Shown: one piece after another, positions 35,038 through 46,853 of the stretch | How the letters are laid out: each line of letters begins with the position of its first letter | How positions within the stretch are numbered: the first letter of the stretch is position 1 | Origin: Simmondsia chinensis | Lineage: Eukaryota; Streptophyta; Magnoliopsida; Caryophyllales; Simmondsiaceae | Direction: 5' to 3' | DNA: 64,000 bases | Assembly: GCA_018398585.1 (NCBI GenBank) | Contig: JAGTTD010000001.1 | Span: forward strand, 12,588,501-12,652,500 | The notes under the pieces: generated by a model | What the model saw: the letters and a program-made list of their open reading frames with translations, nothing else | What the model was told of the DNA's origin: nothing | Databases searched by the model: none | Made by a program: the position numbers and the translations under genes

Positions 35038-36902
35038 TGAATGGCTTTGAAATTAAAATGATACTCCTATGTTATAACTTTAGATGTATTTTTGTATGAC
35101 ATTGCTATTATTTTGCTATACATGTGTTACATGTCTAATAAGATTGTTGAATTTATATGTATTGTCATGTCTTTTTTCTATTATAGTGTGAGTGGCAGAT
35201 AAGATGAAGTGCAAACGTAGTTCAAAAAAACAGAGGCATCGTTCCAGCCAATCGCCTTGTGACACTTATATTAGAGGAGGATCTAATGAATCCCCTTCTA
35301 ATACATTTCGAGTCCAGCTGGGTGGTGAGTATGAAGAGGATAATTTAGTCAGACCGCATGTTTCCCATAACACTAGTGTGACCCCCACAGAAACTACGTC
35401 ATCACGTAGAGGTCCCAGTACAGGAGCAAGTCATAGCCCACCATTTCGGCCTTCACGCACGACAGTTCATAGGATGTCCCCTCATACGGGTGAGAATGAT
35501 AGCCCACAGATGAGGGATCGTGGTAAGGGGTTGTATTAGTATGGAGATTCTAGACTTTCTCAAACTCCACAGCCATTTGAGGCAGGTCCTTCATAGCCTC
35601 CGAATTCATCTCCCCCTCGTCCACTTCATAATCCGGCAGATCACACTTATATAGCAGTTGACAATAGCGGGTTAGCATTAAATTTTTATTTTGTAATACA
35701 TTTTAGCCTTTTGTTTTTATAGTCATTGAGTATTTATTATTTTCTTTCATATACAGGAATTTCATCGGTAAAGTTGGAGATATCATCAATGACTGGATCA
35801 CGGATAACTTTGGTGGCTCATGGATCACATATAATGAATTTCTGACACAACTTCGAGAAGATCTCCGGAAACGGTTCGAGGTATGATCATTAATTTCTCT
35901 AAATTTGATTTTTGTTTATAGCTTCAAAACTAGTTTGTAATATATTTTTTATGGTTCCAGATGATCTGTTGCTGGCATCCTTCGCTGAAGCCGTTTATGA
36001 GAAAAATCTTCAATAGCAAAGTGGGAGAGCGCGTAAGGCAAATGATGGGAAGAGCTTGCAAAGAAGCTTATGATCGAAAGAGGAATGTTATCCTAGTTAA
36101 TAAACGCCCTAAGTGGATAGATGGCGACCATTGGGGAGAAATGTGCGGAACATGGAATAGCCCGAGTGGCAAGGAAAAAAAAAACAAAGAAAATAGAAAA
36201 GGCAAAGACGGAAAAGAAATAAGCAGCCACACGGCTGGTTCCATCTCGTTTTTGGAACATCATCGAAGACTGGTATATTTTTATGTGTAAATGTATATGT
36301 ACGCCACCTCTGTCTTTGTATGTACTTATTGTTGTATTATTTTATAATTAATTCAATTTGATTATATAGGAGAAGGAGATGGGTAAGCCTGTTACCCAAG
36401 TAGAGATATTCAAATTGTCACATCCATCGAAAGGGAGATAAAACCGGACAATATGTGGATGATCGATCAAGGATTGTTGCGGTAAGCATATATTTAAATA
36501 TACATGAACTTATTTGTAAATTATATGTCTATATGTTTTGTATACATGCTATTAAAAATAGATTTGTCCCCAAAGTTTAATTTTGTGGGTTTGGTTTCAA
36601 AAAAATGTGAATAAAATTACATATGAGAAATTGTTGCCAATTGGTTTGGTGAATATAGTTTTTTGGCTAAATTTGTGGTTGGGTGAATTGGATAGAAATT
36701 CATATCATCAAAGGTTAGTGTAGAAATGAGTGGAGAGTTCTAGCATTTTTAACAAATATATGTTGTGAAATATAGGTGTGAATGAGTATGTTGAAAGTGA
36801 AAATAGAATGAGAGGTCTCTAAGGTTCTTGTATTTTTACTTGATCTATTTGACATTTTCATAGTTTGAGCATGAAATTTAAGGGTAAAGTCATGAGCATG
36901 GG

Positions 36903-39900
36903 TAGTGGTGGCCAGGGGCCGGGCCGGGCCGAAGGGGTTCTAGGGCCAGGCCCAGCCTGGCCCCTGGCCCGGGTCGTCTACAGTGCGGGCCGGGCCTGCT
37001 TTTTTTACAGAAATAAAAAAAAAATTTAAATAATACAAAGTCGTTTTGTACTAAAATTATTGTAATTCATTGATAAATAATATGAGATACAAATACATTT
37101 TTTTTCAAGCACTAATAATGCTAAATATACATGTTCAAAACAAATAATGCTAAATATATGTAATAAAATAAAATATACAATAAGTAATGGTAAATATCTT
37201 ATAAAAAAAAATAATGGTAAATAAATAATGTAACAAATACAAGTACAAATACAACGCAGTTGGGGCCTAATATTTAAAAGTACAAATTTATTTATCAAAA
37301 AATACAAAGTTTGACATATGGGGGGTGCGGTCGTCGTTTGACGTAAATATTTAAAAGTAAATAATTGACATACAAAAGTGTTGATATCGGTCGCCTAGGG
37401 GTGGTTTCTACGCCATCATTTGACGTATTAGTTGTGCAGTTGTCTTCTTCATCGCTCGATGAATCCAGCTTCATTCTCTGTTGATCTCTTGCCTCAGCTA
37501 GCAACCAATCCTTCAAGCACACGGACATCTCCAAGCTTGACGGCGATAACTTCGCCTTCTTTGTTCCAAGCAACCTACCACCAAGACTGAAAGCACACTC
37601 CGATGCTACTGAAGACACTGGACAACTTAGTATATCACGTGCCATGGTGGAAAGCACGGGATACTGGGCTTGGTTTGTGTTCCACCATTGTAAAAGGTCA
37701 AAATGCGGGTTGGCCGGCGGCCCGAAAATATGGACCAACGGTGTCCGCAAATAATAATCTAGCTCGTCACATGACGTGGGGGCTACTTTGGGCGTAAATT
37801 GCTCCAACAGCTTCCACGAATATGATGTGTGTGAACTACTTCCACTAGATGTGGAAGATCCTACTGCAGCCGTACTAGGATTATTGGACGCTAATTTACG
37901 GGAATATTGAGAAAATAAACTATGCAAGTCGGTATCGACGTCGGCAATGAAAGTGTCGATATTAAGACTAGGATGCAAATATTTGAAAAAATGTTGGCAA
38001 AACAAGATTAAACCCCCGCGTTTACAACGAGGGTCTAAAATAGTTGCCAAGCAGTATGTAAGAGGTAGTTCAGAATAATATTTGGCAAACTTTTCTTTCA
38101 TTACCTTAATCGATTCGAACAACATGGGGTTGGATTCATTACCCACCATCCAATTGACAATATCAAGCAATCTTGATATTGCTTGAGGCATGGTCGGATA
38201 GTAGCAACCCGAAAAAAAATGTCGTTGCCTCTTTAAACATGCTAAAAAAGTTACACATTTGATCTATTGTCTCCCAATTTATACCGGCCAGGTTGTAATC
38301 GCTCCATTCTTTATGATTTTCCTAGGCGAATTCCATCAGATCGTCTCTGTATGGTAGAATGCGCTCTAACATTTCTACAGTAGACGACCACCTAGTTTGG
38401 GAGTCTAATTTGAATTGTTTATATTCTATGTTATGCAACCTACATAAATTTTTAAATCTTCTTTTTCTAGTGCCGGATGATTTAATAGATATTATTACAG
38501 ATCTTAAGGTGGTAAGAGATACTTTTATAAGATCTAAACCATCCATTACCATTAAATGCAAAATGTGACAAATGCAACGAATTTGGAAACACTTCCCACC
38601 TAACATGGGTCTCATTTGCCTAATTAAATGTGTAACGGATGCAGTGTTATTGGTAGCATTGTCGAACGTAATACTGAAGATACGTCGCACTATGCCCCAG
38701 TCGCAGACTGCCGATATAATCGCACCCGTAATTACCTCGGCGGTGTGGGGGCAATCTAAAAGTCCAAAATGCATTATCATCTTTTGGAGGATGAAGGATT
38801 CATCAGTCCAGTGTGCCGTTATGCACATATAAGGTTGGCCAGGTTTCGACGTCCATACGTCCGACGTCAAAGAGAACATGCTCGTGTTCGTCGCAAAAAG
38901 TGTTAAGACCCCAGCTTTCATTCCGTGGTACAACGTAAAAGTGTCCCGCTTTACGGTGTTCCGAGGAATCCTCACAATGGCGGGGTTCACATTTCGTTGG
39001 AGGTAGTTGACGAAATATGGGTTTTCGCCGGTATTAAAAGGCCTTTCACTCAAAATTATATATTTAGCTAGCCCCTTTCGGTTGCTCTCTTGAGAGAACC
39101 TAAAATTAGCAAGTGCACCGGTCACTTGCTTTACTAGACGTTGTTGGCTCTTATCTGGGTATTGCTCGGGGTGGCACCTAAGTATATGTCTGTTTAATGT
39201 GCCCGTTCCACTACCAGGTTGATGGCTAAAATCCCTAGCTGGGTCACATAATTTACAAGTTGCTTTATTAGTTATCTTATTAAGGGTAAAGTGCTTCCAT
39301 ACCCCACTAGTTGTACGCCTACTAGCACCTGTACTAGTTTCAGGCTGGAATTCGGTGGTGGGCATGGGTTCCTTATCAGTTTGTGAGTCTCCAACCCCAC
39401 CACCACCTAACTCATGATAATCTTGTTGTTGTAAAAAGTCATAATCTATGCTATCATCAGTGTATGGGAGTGATGGGTCTGGTTGTATAAAAGCTCGTTC
39501 TTCAGTATTAAGTAAAACAATTCTATTCCTTTTAGGGACTCTGGGTGGCCGAGAAGAGCTAGAACTAGCACGACCGGCTCCAGAGGATGATGAAGAGTTG
39601 TGTGCCATATTAGAATAAGTGATTAGTATTTATAAAATGCAAGTAGTAATGCAAATTAAATAACTAAAAATGCGAATCAAATAAAATTGCGATACTAAAA
39701 TTACCGAAACGAGATAACAATGAAATTCGAGCTTCAGCCAAACACTTTACGAACTTCAAACTTTAGAGCACAATTTTGCAATGAGCAAGTTTAGAGAAGA
39801 TGGGAGATGATGAATATATAGAGAGAGAAGAGAGGATTGAAGATTTGGTGAGGAAATGGGTTGGGGAGATTTAAGTATTTATAGAAAAAATATATATAAA

Positions 39901-40127
39901 TTTTTTTTTTTTTTAAAGAGCCTTTTAAACGGCTCTTTTGAAAGAGCTGTTGGGGCAACGGCTAGCGTTGGCCCCCAGGCCAGGGCTAGGCCCGCCTCAC
40001 GGGCCGGGCCGGGCCGGGCCCGGCCCAGAGTCCACCAAAAATTGGCCCGAGGCCCGGCCCGTGGTACACCGGGCTCGGGCCGGGCGGGGCTGGTTTCCGG
40101 GCCAGCCCGGCCCGTTGGCCACCTCTA
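36903..40127 (-). mobile_element. hAT transposon (copy 1), nested in a CACTA intron
   Basis: The ends are TAGTGGTGGCC and, reversed, TAGAGGTGGCC, followed on both sides by very GC-rich GGGCCGGGCC-type sequence. Flanking 8-mers AGCATGGG (36895-36902) and AGCATGTG (40128-40135) are a hAT-type target duplication with one mismatch. The 3225-bp element carries one transposase gene on the minus strand, opposite to the CACTA genes. It resembles the hAT copy at 52542-55589 in ends and protein. Confidence 0.93.
37295..39608 (-). pseudogene. hAT transposase, copy 1 (RICESLEEPER-like)
   Basis: From ATG 39608 the first 428 codons are open. They contain a Ser-rich start, a BED zinc finger (GVWKHFTLNKITNKATCKLC, then GTGTLNRHILRCH), and the RNase H-like core with Asp residues in LTSDVWTS and ITFDNATNN. 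After a TAG near 38324 and a frame change at a T8 tract near 38210, the C-terminal 298 codons are open and hold the hAT dimerisation region (VSSVASECAFSLGGRLL, LSPSSLEMSVCLKDWL). The protein would excise and reinsert hAT DNA. Apart from the stop and the frame change, the key residues that I can judge are present, so it is the best preserved transposase here. Confidence 0.93.
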
Positions 40128-41389
40128 AGCATGTGAATGAGTTCGTTGAAAACTAAAATTTGATTAAGAAGTCTTCAAGGGTCTTGTATCTTTATTGACT
40201 CCATTTGACATTTCTATGATATGAGCATGAATGGAAAGGAGAGAGTCATGAGTGTGTGAATGAGTATGTTGATATGTTCTGTTTCAATGTCAATGCGAAT
40301 AGTGATTGAAATCGAAACTTTGTCATGTATCCTTACCATATAGGCTTTCAATAGATTAGGTGTTGGCATTCTTATCTCCATTCTCCATATTCATATCTTA
40401 TTCTACATTTTAATGGATATAATAAAGTTTTTTGTGTAATTAATGCTGCTTACTAATACTTTCTTTGAAAACAAAATGTATTGAAGGCAAAAGTGTATGG
40501 ATGATGGTGGCATGTCTAAGGAGACGAGACATTAGGCCCTTTGTCATGGTGTAAATCTTAGAGCATGTGTTTGGTTGGATGTTAATTTGTTTAGGTTTTA
40601 TTGTTACGCTTGATGACAATAAATATTCGTAAATTAATATCTATGTATTTAGTTTATTACGTCATACATGAAATTATTTATAAATTCTATGTCGTGTTTA
40701 CATTTGTTAAAGAAGGAAATTATTTTATAGGAAAGGTATGAAGATGAGTACCATATTGTACATGAAGAGGACTCATGTGCAATTGAATTTGATCCTACCA
40801 TATGGAAAGTTACTGCGGGTCCTTCCTCTAGAGACCGTATATATGGACTTTCTCAAAGGATGTGAAACTCACAATGGGATCAACGCTCTCGTTTTTATGA
40901 GGAGTCTACCCTTGTATGTCAGCATGAAGAGCAAATTCAGCAATTGCAATCAGAAATTTTTGAGGTACGACAGATGCACATGAAGATTGTGATTATCCTA
41001 CAAAGTATTGACGAGAAATTGGTTATCCTCCTCCTGTACATCCCTTGAATGATCCTCCCTCCGATCCATCTGACGAAGACGATGAAGATGAAAGTCACGA
41101 ATAGCTCAAGAACTTTTTTTTATAACTTGTTATTAGCAATTTAGAATTAGTTGTTATTTCAAATTTGATCTTCCTATCGTACCTATGGACAAGTTACTTG
41201 GTCGTTTGTATTTTTATATTGACCGATACATAACTCTTCAATTATGTTCTCTTTTTGCACATTTGATCTGACTTTATAGAATATTTAGTTTTTTGTGCTT
41301 CAAATTGTGAAATATATAAATTGTGAAATATGTTACATAACCATTGTAAATAGTTTCTTATTTTTAAAATTATATCAATTTCACTATTT

Positions 41390-42004
41390 TATAACGAGCA
41401 AAGTTTTGGCGAAGTCGGTGCAAAGCTACTATAAATTTGCCACGGATTTGAAACAACAATACAGTTTCAAAACGCAAGTAATACTTGCAAAACTATTGCA
41501 AATTCGCAATGCAAATTATCGTTGCAAAGATGTTGTACATTGCAACGGATTTGAAACTCTGACACCATTGTAAATTTCCAGCGCAAACAGTCGTTCCAAA
41601 ACTGTTTGTAAATTTGCAACGGATTTGCAATAAAATGAGCGTTGCAAAAGTGCAACGACATCATTGTAGCAAATGTTGTTTTAAATTTTGCTACGGCTTT
41701 ATCAGAAATGTATCCATTGAAACTTTGCTGCGGTTATTTCTCTTGTAAATACGTTGCAAAGTTGGAACAGATTTTTAACGACCTTATTCATTGCAAATGT
41801 GCAACGGATAATAATGGTGCGAATCTGTGGCAAATTTCTAACAGATTTACAACGAATTTAGGCCATTGCAAAAAATTTTCTATGGGGTATTTTGCAACGA
41901 ATTTTTGCCAGAAGCTTTTTTGTTGCGAAACTGTTGCTTTTGATAGTTTGCTACAAATTTGTAACGGATTTTGTCCGTAGCAATTTCACAATTGTCTTGT
42001 AGTG
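41390..42004. repeat. Right subterminal repeat region of the CACTA element
   Basis: It is rich in the same motifs as the left end (TTTGCAACGGATTTGCAA near 41610, GCAACGGAT, TTGCTACGGC), about fifteen recognisable copies in 600 bp. It ends with the terminal inverted repeat. Confidence 0.8.
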
Positions 42005-42113
42005 GTTATCTGTGCTAGGCGTGGTGCAGAGATCGAATTTAAATTCCATGTATTCGGTCTTGTATCTATTGACCTGCAAGCCCTTCGATTTCAATGCCTT
42101 TCTCCACAAGCCA
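42005..42113 (-). mobile_element. RTE LINE fragment right of the CACTA insertion
   Basis: On the minus strand it encodes LWRKALKSKGLQVNRYKTEY, the conserved RTE segment that normally lies just before the FKYLGSIIQ segment found at 26240. The two pieces become adjacent if the CACTA element and one GTT are removed. Upstream of about 42113 the sequence changes to an L1-type LINE. Confidence 0.82.
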
Positions 42114-42950
42114 TACACAAAATCATCTAAAAATACAACCGCAAGCAAAACAAAAAAATGCCAGAACGCCCCCAATACAACCGATTTACAGCCAGTTAAC
42201 AAGAGGACGAGCCGGCATATGACGCTTCTTGCAAGGGAACAAGCGACTTGATTAGCTTCTATTCTAATATGCTTGATTGATGCCCATCTAAGTAGGCTTT
42301 TTAGATTGGCAATTTTGTTAAACATAAAATTCATACTCCACGGTCCACCTCCACCATCATCTAACTGCATTAAGAGAGTCAGACTCCTCTAACAATGTAG
42401 CCTCATTAGAAAACACTGACTAACTCAAGGGGAAAGGATATCGCTTCAGCTTCAGCATAATTAGAGCCTTGATACATAATAGGTACAGAAAACACATAAC
42501 AAATTCTTCCCTGATAGTTCCTTAACACCTCACCCACACCCTGTAGGCCTCGACTTCCTAATCGACGATCCATCAACGTTCCATTTTAGTGTCTCCCGAC
42601 TCGGTGGTTGCCAATAGACATCAGCCTGCGGTTTGACCACATTACTTTAGTTTAGAACACTATCAATATTTGAAGCCACTTGCTTCAGAGAATATGAGAA
42701 CTCTTCATTACCTGCCTTTACCCATAACGCTAGCCTAGTTTACAATCATAATTAGCTCCACTTTGGTAGTCCTTTTCTCATTAAACACCACATCCTTACA
42801 AGCTAGCCAGATAGACTAGAAGACTGCAAAAAATATCATAGACCACACTTTACCATGAAATCCTCTCAGCCCGCACACTTGCCAGATCTCAAAAAATGAT
42901 CGTACGGAAAAAGGAACCACCACCTCCAACCCCCAGTAGCACACCATACC

Positions 42951-43334
42951 TTACCATACACTCCAAGCAACCTCACACAACAGTATCAAGTGATCAATAG
43001 ACTCCATAGTGAAACTGCAAAACAAGCAAGCCCGCATTTCCAGGTCAATAGTCCCCAACCTTGCAACCCGATATCTTGTACTAATTATTCTAGGCAACAT
43101 GAACCGAGCAAAAAGTTCTACCTTTAGAAGGAACCGCCCCTCACCAAAATCCTTTAATAACATTGTTATCCTCAATCCATGATTCAGCATTGCTAATTTA
43201 CAAGAGGACCTAATAGAGAGCACACCCTTTGGGTCGAAATGCCAACAACATTTGTCAGACTTTTTCGGGCATAGAAAAACCATGCCAAGCTTACTGAACA
43301 ACTGCCCCTCTAGATCAAGCTCAAAAGAGAACAA
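42951..43334 (-). pseudogene. L1 zinc-binding RVT (zf-RVT) region
   Basis: The end of the 127-codon stretch, ACLFCSFTMESIDHLILLCE then VAWSVW, has the C-x2-C...H...C pattern of the zf-RVT domain downstream of plant L1 polymerases. A helix-rich segment with RFMLPRIISTRYRVARLG precedes it. The continuation towards the RNase H domain is interrupted. Confidence 0.8.
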
Positions 43335-44207
43335 CGAGCTTCTCCAAATGAAACTCCAATCCCATTTTCATCCATCCTAGAGCCCCATATCAGAGATCTT
43401 ACATTCCATATGTTCCAAAACTTGGAAACATCTTAGCATAGACTCTTTCAAGCCAGTGTCTCGAAGCCAAACATCCTCACAAAATCTCGTTTTATGCCCA
43501 ATTCCCACCATAAATGTGAAACTTCTCATGATGATAGACTCAAACTCTAGCTTCATCTTAGCAGCCTTTATAATCTTTGCCCTAACAGACTCTCCTTTAC
43601 ACATGACCAAGCTGATGATGAATATGTCAGCACACCTCTCATGGATACCTGTCATCACCATTTTCTAGAATGCTTGGCAATCATCAAAGAACTTTCAGCA
43701 CCATTTAAGGAGCATCCTCGCATTCTTATCTAAGGGATCACCCACCCCTAATCCACCATTGATCTTGGTTGTTGAATATTCTCGCACTTAACGAGCAAGA
43801 TTTTCTTCCAATCATTCACCTGGGTTAGGAATGGGTTGATGAGCTGACTAAATAGGGCGCTTGCTGACCAGGATTGGATGCTCGAATTTCTAACATGCAC
43901 ATTATTGGAATTCGAAGAGGGATATCTAACCACTGCTCGCTCCTTGTCATCCTCCATTAGTCTAATTGGGGCTGGACTCCTTTCCATAGCTTAGATTGCA
44001 TGGCTTTTGCCACTTTATTTATTTTTTATTTTTTTGGCTCATCTGTACTAGAATGCTTATGTTCACTCAATTATCACTCCCATTCCAGAAAAGTTCCTCT
44101 AAAGCTTGATGATTCTTCGAGAAACAGTTTTCGGCAACTTGAAGAGGGAAAAATAATATGAGGTAAGTTCTCAAGCACTGCGTTGACAGGATCTAAACCT
44201 CCCATCT

Positions 44208-44560
44208 CTAAAGAGGGTCTTTGCTTTCCACCCTGCTCTTTCTCTTTGCTCCAAACGGCAAGCCAAGGTACAAAAACGGTAGCAAACCCAGCTTACACCC
44301 CATGACAGCTGCAACATCCTTGGCCCAACTCTCACTTCTTCGGAATGGCAAAATCAGTGGCTTTCGGTAATTAATGGATAATCCAGACACCAATTCAACA
44401 CATATACCATATATCAGGCCTTTTTCCACTGCATTCACAATACCCATGCTCAGCACTTCATCCCCCACAACAGAAAAAACGGAGATATAGGATCCCCCTG
44501 ATGAGTATCACGCTTCATGGGTATAGGAGAAGTGCGGGACCCATTCACTACAACCAAGGT
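44208..44560 (-). pseudogene. L1 reverse transcriptase, C-terminal part
   Basis: VNGSRTSPIPMKRDTHQGDP (44562-44500) corresponds to the L1 motif before QGDPLSPFLF. After a frameshift, VSGLSINYRKPLILPFRRSE and LPFLYLGLPFGA (44468-44208) give the L1 thumb region. The segment that carries the catalytic YADD box should lie near 44470, but the frame change and a deletion leave it unrecognisable. Confidence 0.82.
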
Positions 44561-45195
44561 TGTTAAAATCGGGATTCCACTTAAAATCGGTAGAGGCTTT
44601 TAGAATTAAAAATGTAGAATCGAATCGAGAATCGTAAGATTCTACTAAATGTATATTATAATTGTTTTTCGTATTAATATCAGTTATATAGCTCAAAAAG
44701 TTACTAATAAGACCTTTACTTACATGGAGATATATATGAAATATAACCAAATAAGATAAAAATGTTATCATGCAATATAGATGTGTCATTTATGTTGCAA
44801 TAATCACGAGAACTTTTAAGATACATGTTGCTAGTTGAATTTTTTATTAAGGTTGAAACATAAAACTAAGCTCAATTTAAGTTTTCTTCAAAGCACATAA
44901 CACATAATTTCTTTTACTTCAAACTAACAAAGTAAGTTTGTCTATAATATATATTTGATTTTTTTTTTTACATTTTAACTTTTTATTTGTATACGCTGGT
45001 AGAATCGAGTTCGTATCAGTAGAATCATAAAATGGGATTACGATTATATCCATTAACTTCATATAATATCAATGAAGCATAAGATTTTATAAAATTAAGG
45101 TTCTACTTAAGATTCAGATTGGTTGGCAATTGTGGAATCGTAGAATCGTAGAATCGTAAGATTCTAAGATTCGAATTAGGATTTTAAGGAACATG
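44555..45195. mobile_element. hAT-type MITE inside the L1 RT gene
   Basis: The left end CAAGGTTGTTAAAATC and the reversed right end CATGTTCCTTAAAATC are imperfect inverted repeats. Flanking 8-mers are ACTACAAC (44547-44554) and ACTAGAAC (45196-45203), differing at one base. The 641-bp interior is AT-rich with GTAGAATCGTAGAATCG repeats and has no gene. Removing it rejoins L1 RT codons (…ICVLV with VNGSRT…). Confidence 0.8.
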
Positions 45196-45299
45196 ACTAG
45201 AACATAGATCAAAGCCGTAGAAATACATGTTCTAATCCACCTCCTCCATCGCTCCCCATAGCACATTTATCCTCATACAAGAAATTCCACCTTGCCAAG

Positions 45300-46317
45300 T
45301 GTCACAGTTATTTTATGAGCTAGGTGCACGGTGAGGTTTGCTCACCCGAACAAGAACAACAACAATGAAATGAACACAATAGAAATTCAAAGGGAAATGT
45401 AAGACACAATTTTTCACACGAAGGGAAGAGGCTTTTTCATTAATGTTTCAGAGATTACAAGATATCCAAAATGAATGCCCATTACATCTATTTATAGCCG
45501 TGGTCAACCCCATGAACAAAGAGTAACCGTTCCCGCCTTTTTCCCTCTTTCTTCAAGCCGTGCTCCACTCTCCCTTGCATGCCTTGGCGGTTACAAGTCA
45601 AGCTGGTCAAAGCACATGTTATATTTATTTAGGCGCCTGATTTGAACTGGCGGTTATTTCCAGCTCAGCCCACTCTTCCATTTTCCCGCACTTTTCCTCG
45701 TTTGAACTAGTCAATGCTCATTCCCGCTTCTTTTCCTTTGGTAACCGTCACCAATATGTGTCACGTGCTCTTTATTACCATTTTACAAGGTCGGGCTTCA
45801 TTGGGCCTTATTGGGCCTACTTGGGCCTGGGCCAGGCCAGTGCCCTGCACTGGGCCCGTGCCTATCGCTACTCGTCTGTGTCCTTGGGCCAGCCCAGTGC
45901 CGTGCCCTGGATCTTGTCATGACACCGTCTAGGTCGCGCCCCGCCTTGTCGCGACACTGTCTTGGGCCGTGCCAGGCCCTTGTCGAGACACTGTCTTGGG
46001 CCGTGCCAGGCCCTTGTCGCGACACTGTCTTGGGCCGTGCCTGGCCCTTGTCGCGACACTGTCTTGGGCCGTGCCTGGCCCTTGTCATGACACTGTCTTG
46101 GGTCATGCCAGACCCTTGTCACGACACTGTCTTGGGTCCGCGTCCGTCACGGTTCCCACTTCGTCCGTCACTTAGGCCTAGGTCCGTGGAGGCCTAATGC
46201 ACTCTTAACTGAGTGCGCACCTTGTCCACACCATGCCAATCATTGGCAGCCCATTTGACACGGCACAGGCGCAAGGCGCACACCTGTGCCCCGGTCCGGA
46301 GTGTCACGGGTCTTACA
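45300..46317 (-). mobile_element. Solo LTR inside the L1 RT gene
   Basis: The 1018-bp block begins TGTAAGACCCGTGACA and ends TAACTGTGACA on the minus strand. CTTGG flanks it on both sides (CCAAG at 46318-46322 and 45295-45299), a perfect 5-bp target duplication. A TATA box TATAAATAGA on the minus strand (45487-45496) sets the orientation. No internal retroelement sequence is present, so it arose by LTR-LTR recombination or as a single-LTR remnant. Its upstream (U3) half is GC-rich and carries a 34-bp tandem repeat. Confidence 0.88.
45914..46137. repeat. 34-bp tandem repeat in the solo LTR
   Basis: The unit begins GTCGCGACACTGTCTTGGGC and continues with CGTGCCAGGCCCTT. Five full copies and a partial one run from 45948 to 46137, and a degenerate copy lies at 45914-45947. 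Copies differ mainly at the GTCGCG (GTCGAG, GTCATG, GTCACG) and CCAGG/CCTGG positions. Open frames here on both strands are only this repeat. Confidence 0.92.
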
Positions 46318-46385
46318 CCAAGTCATAAGCTTTACAAAAATCTAGTTTCAACAATACCTCCTTTCAGTTTCTTCCTATTGATCCA

Positions 46386-46853
46386 CTAAACTACTTCATT
46401 AGCTATTAGAACAATGTCAATGATCAGTGTACCCTTAATGAAAGCAAACTGTGTCCCCCCAACAACTAAAAGCAAGACAACCATTAATCTTCTTGCAAGA
46501 ATCTTAGAGATAATCATATAAAGGCACCCACCCATACTTATTGGTCCGAAATCTTCAAGACTACAAGCCCCATCTCTGTTTGGAATTAATGTAACCTGAG
46601 TAATATTTATTGTTCTCGGTATTTTGCTTGATTGGAAAAATTGCTTAACAAAACTCACAATGTCAGGTCCCACTGTATCCCACTCCTTCTTGATAATCTT
46701 AAAATTAAAACCATCACACCCAGGGGCCTTCGAATGATCACACGCCCACACCGCTTCCTTAACATCAACCACCATTACCTTTACTTCCAAGGAGCTCTTG
46801 TTGCTCCCTACTCAACAAAGGTTAAAAAACATATGCCAATAATACACCATTGA
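46386..46853 (-). pseudogene. L1 reverse transcriptase, N-terminal part
   Basis: Residues include EAVWACDHSKAPGCDGFNFK and then TLIPNRDGACSLEDFGPISM, which match the first RT motifs of plant L1 (KAPGPDGF, then LIPK-P--DFRPISL). QFAFIKGTLIIDIVLIANEV follows. The frame breaks shortly after 46386 and the solo LTR begins at 46317. Confidence 0.88.

Larger units (their letters stand above)
35187..41103 (+). pseudogene. Second CACTA gene with Transposase_24-like domain (TNPA-like position)
   Basis: Exons inferred from splice signals and homology are 35187-35670 (Ser/Arg-rich), 35758-35880 (DIINDWITDNFGGSWITYNE), 35961-36270 (GRACKEAYDRKRNVILVNKR, then GDHWGEMCGTWNS), 36371-36481 (EKEMGKPVTQVEIFKLSHP), and 40731-41103. 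The last begins ERYEDEYHIVHEEDSC and has a coiled-coil-like QHEEQIQQLQSEIFEVRQ. This is the usual second protein of plant CACTA elements, a DNA-binding partner that acts at the subterminal repeats. The intron 36482-40730 contains the hAT transposon. Stops at 35537 and in the last two exons show decay. Confidence 0.75.
26244..42004 (+). mobile_element. CACTA (En/Spm-type) DNA transposon, complete ends, 15.76 kb
   Basis: The left end reads CACTACTAGAAAA and the right end, reversed, CACTACAAGACAA, 11 of 13 matching. Both sides carry GTT (26241-26243 and 42005-42007), the 3-bp target duplication of CACTA elements. Arrays of short repeats (GCAACGGATTTG and relatives) fill both subterminal regions. 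Inside are a TNP2-type transposase gene and a second gene with a Transposase_24-like domain, both plus strand and both broken. Two later insertions lie inside: a Harbinger-like element and a hAT transposon, which together account for about 4.2 kb. It entered the reverse transcriptase gene of an RTE LINE. Confidence 0.95.

Noticed and set aside
39856..40156. Pro/Arg/Gly-rich plus-strand frames
   Set aside because: They are produced by the GC-rich terminal region of hAT copy 1; the true gene is on the other strand.
45798..46197. Four overlapping frames on both strands with Arg/Pro/Gly-rich repeats
   Set aside because: All are produced by the 34-bp tandem repeat in the solo LTR; a 34-base unit shifts the frame each copy.
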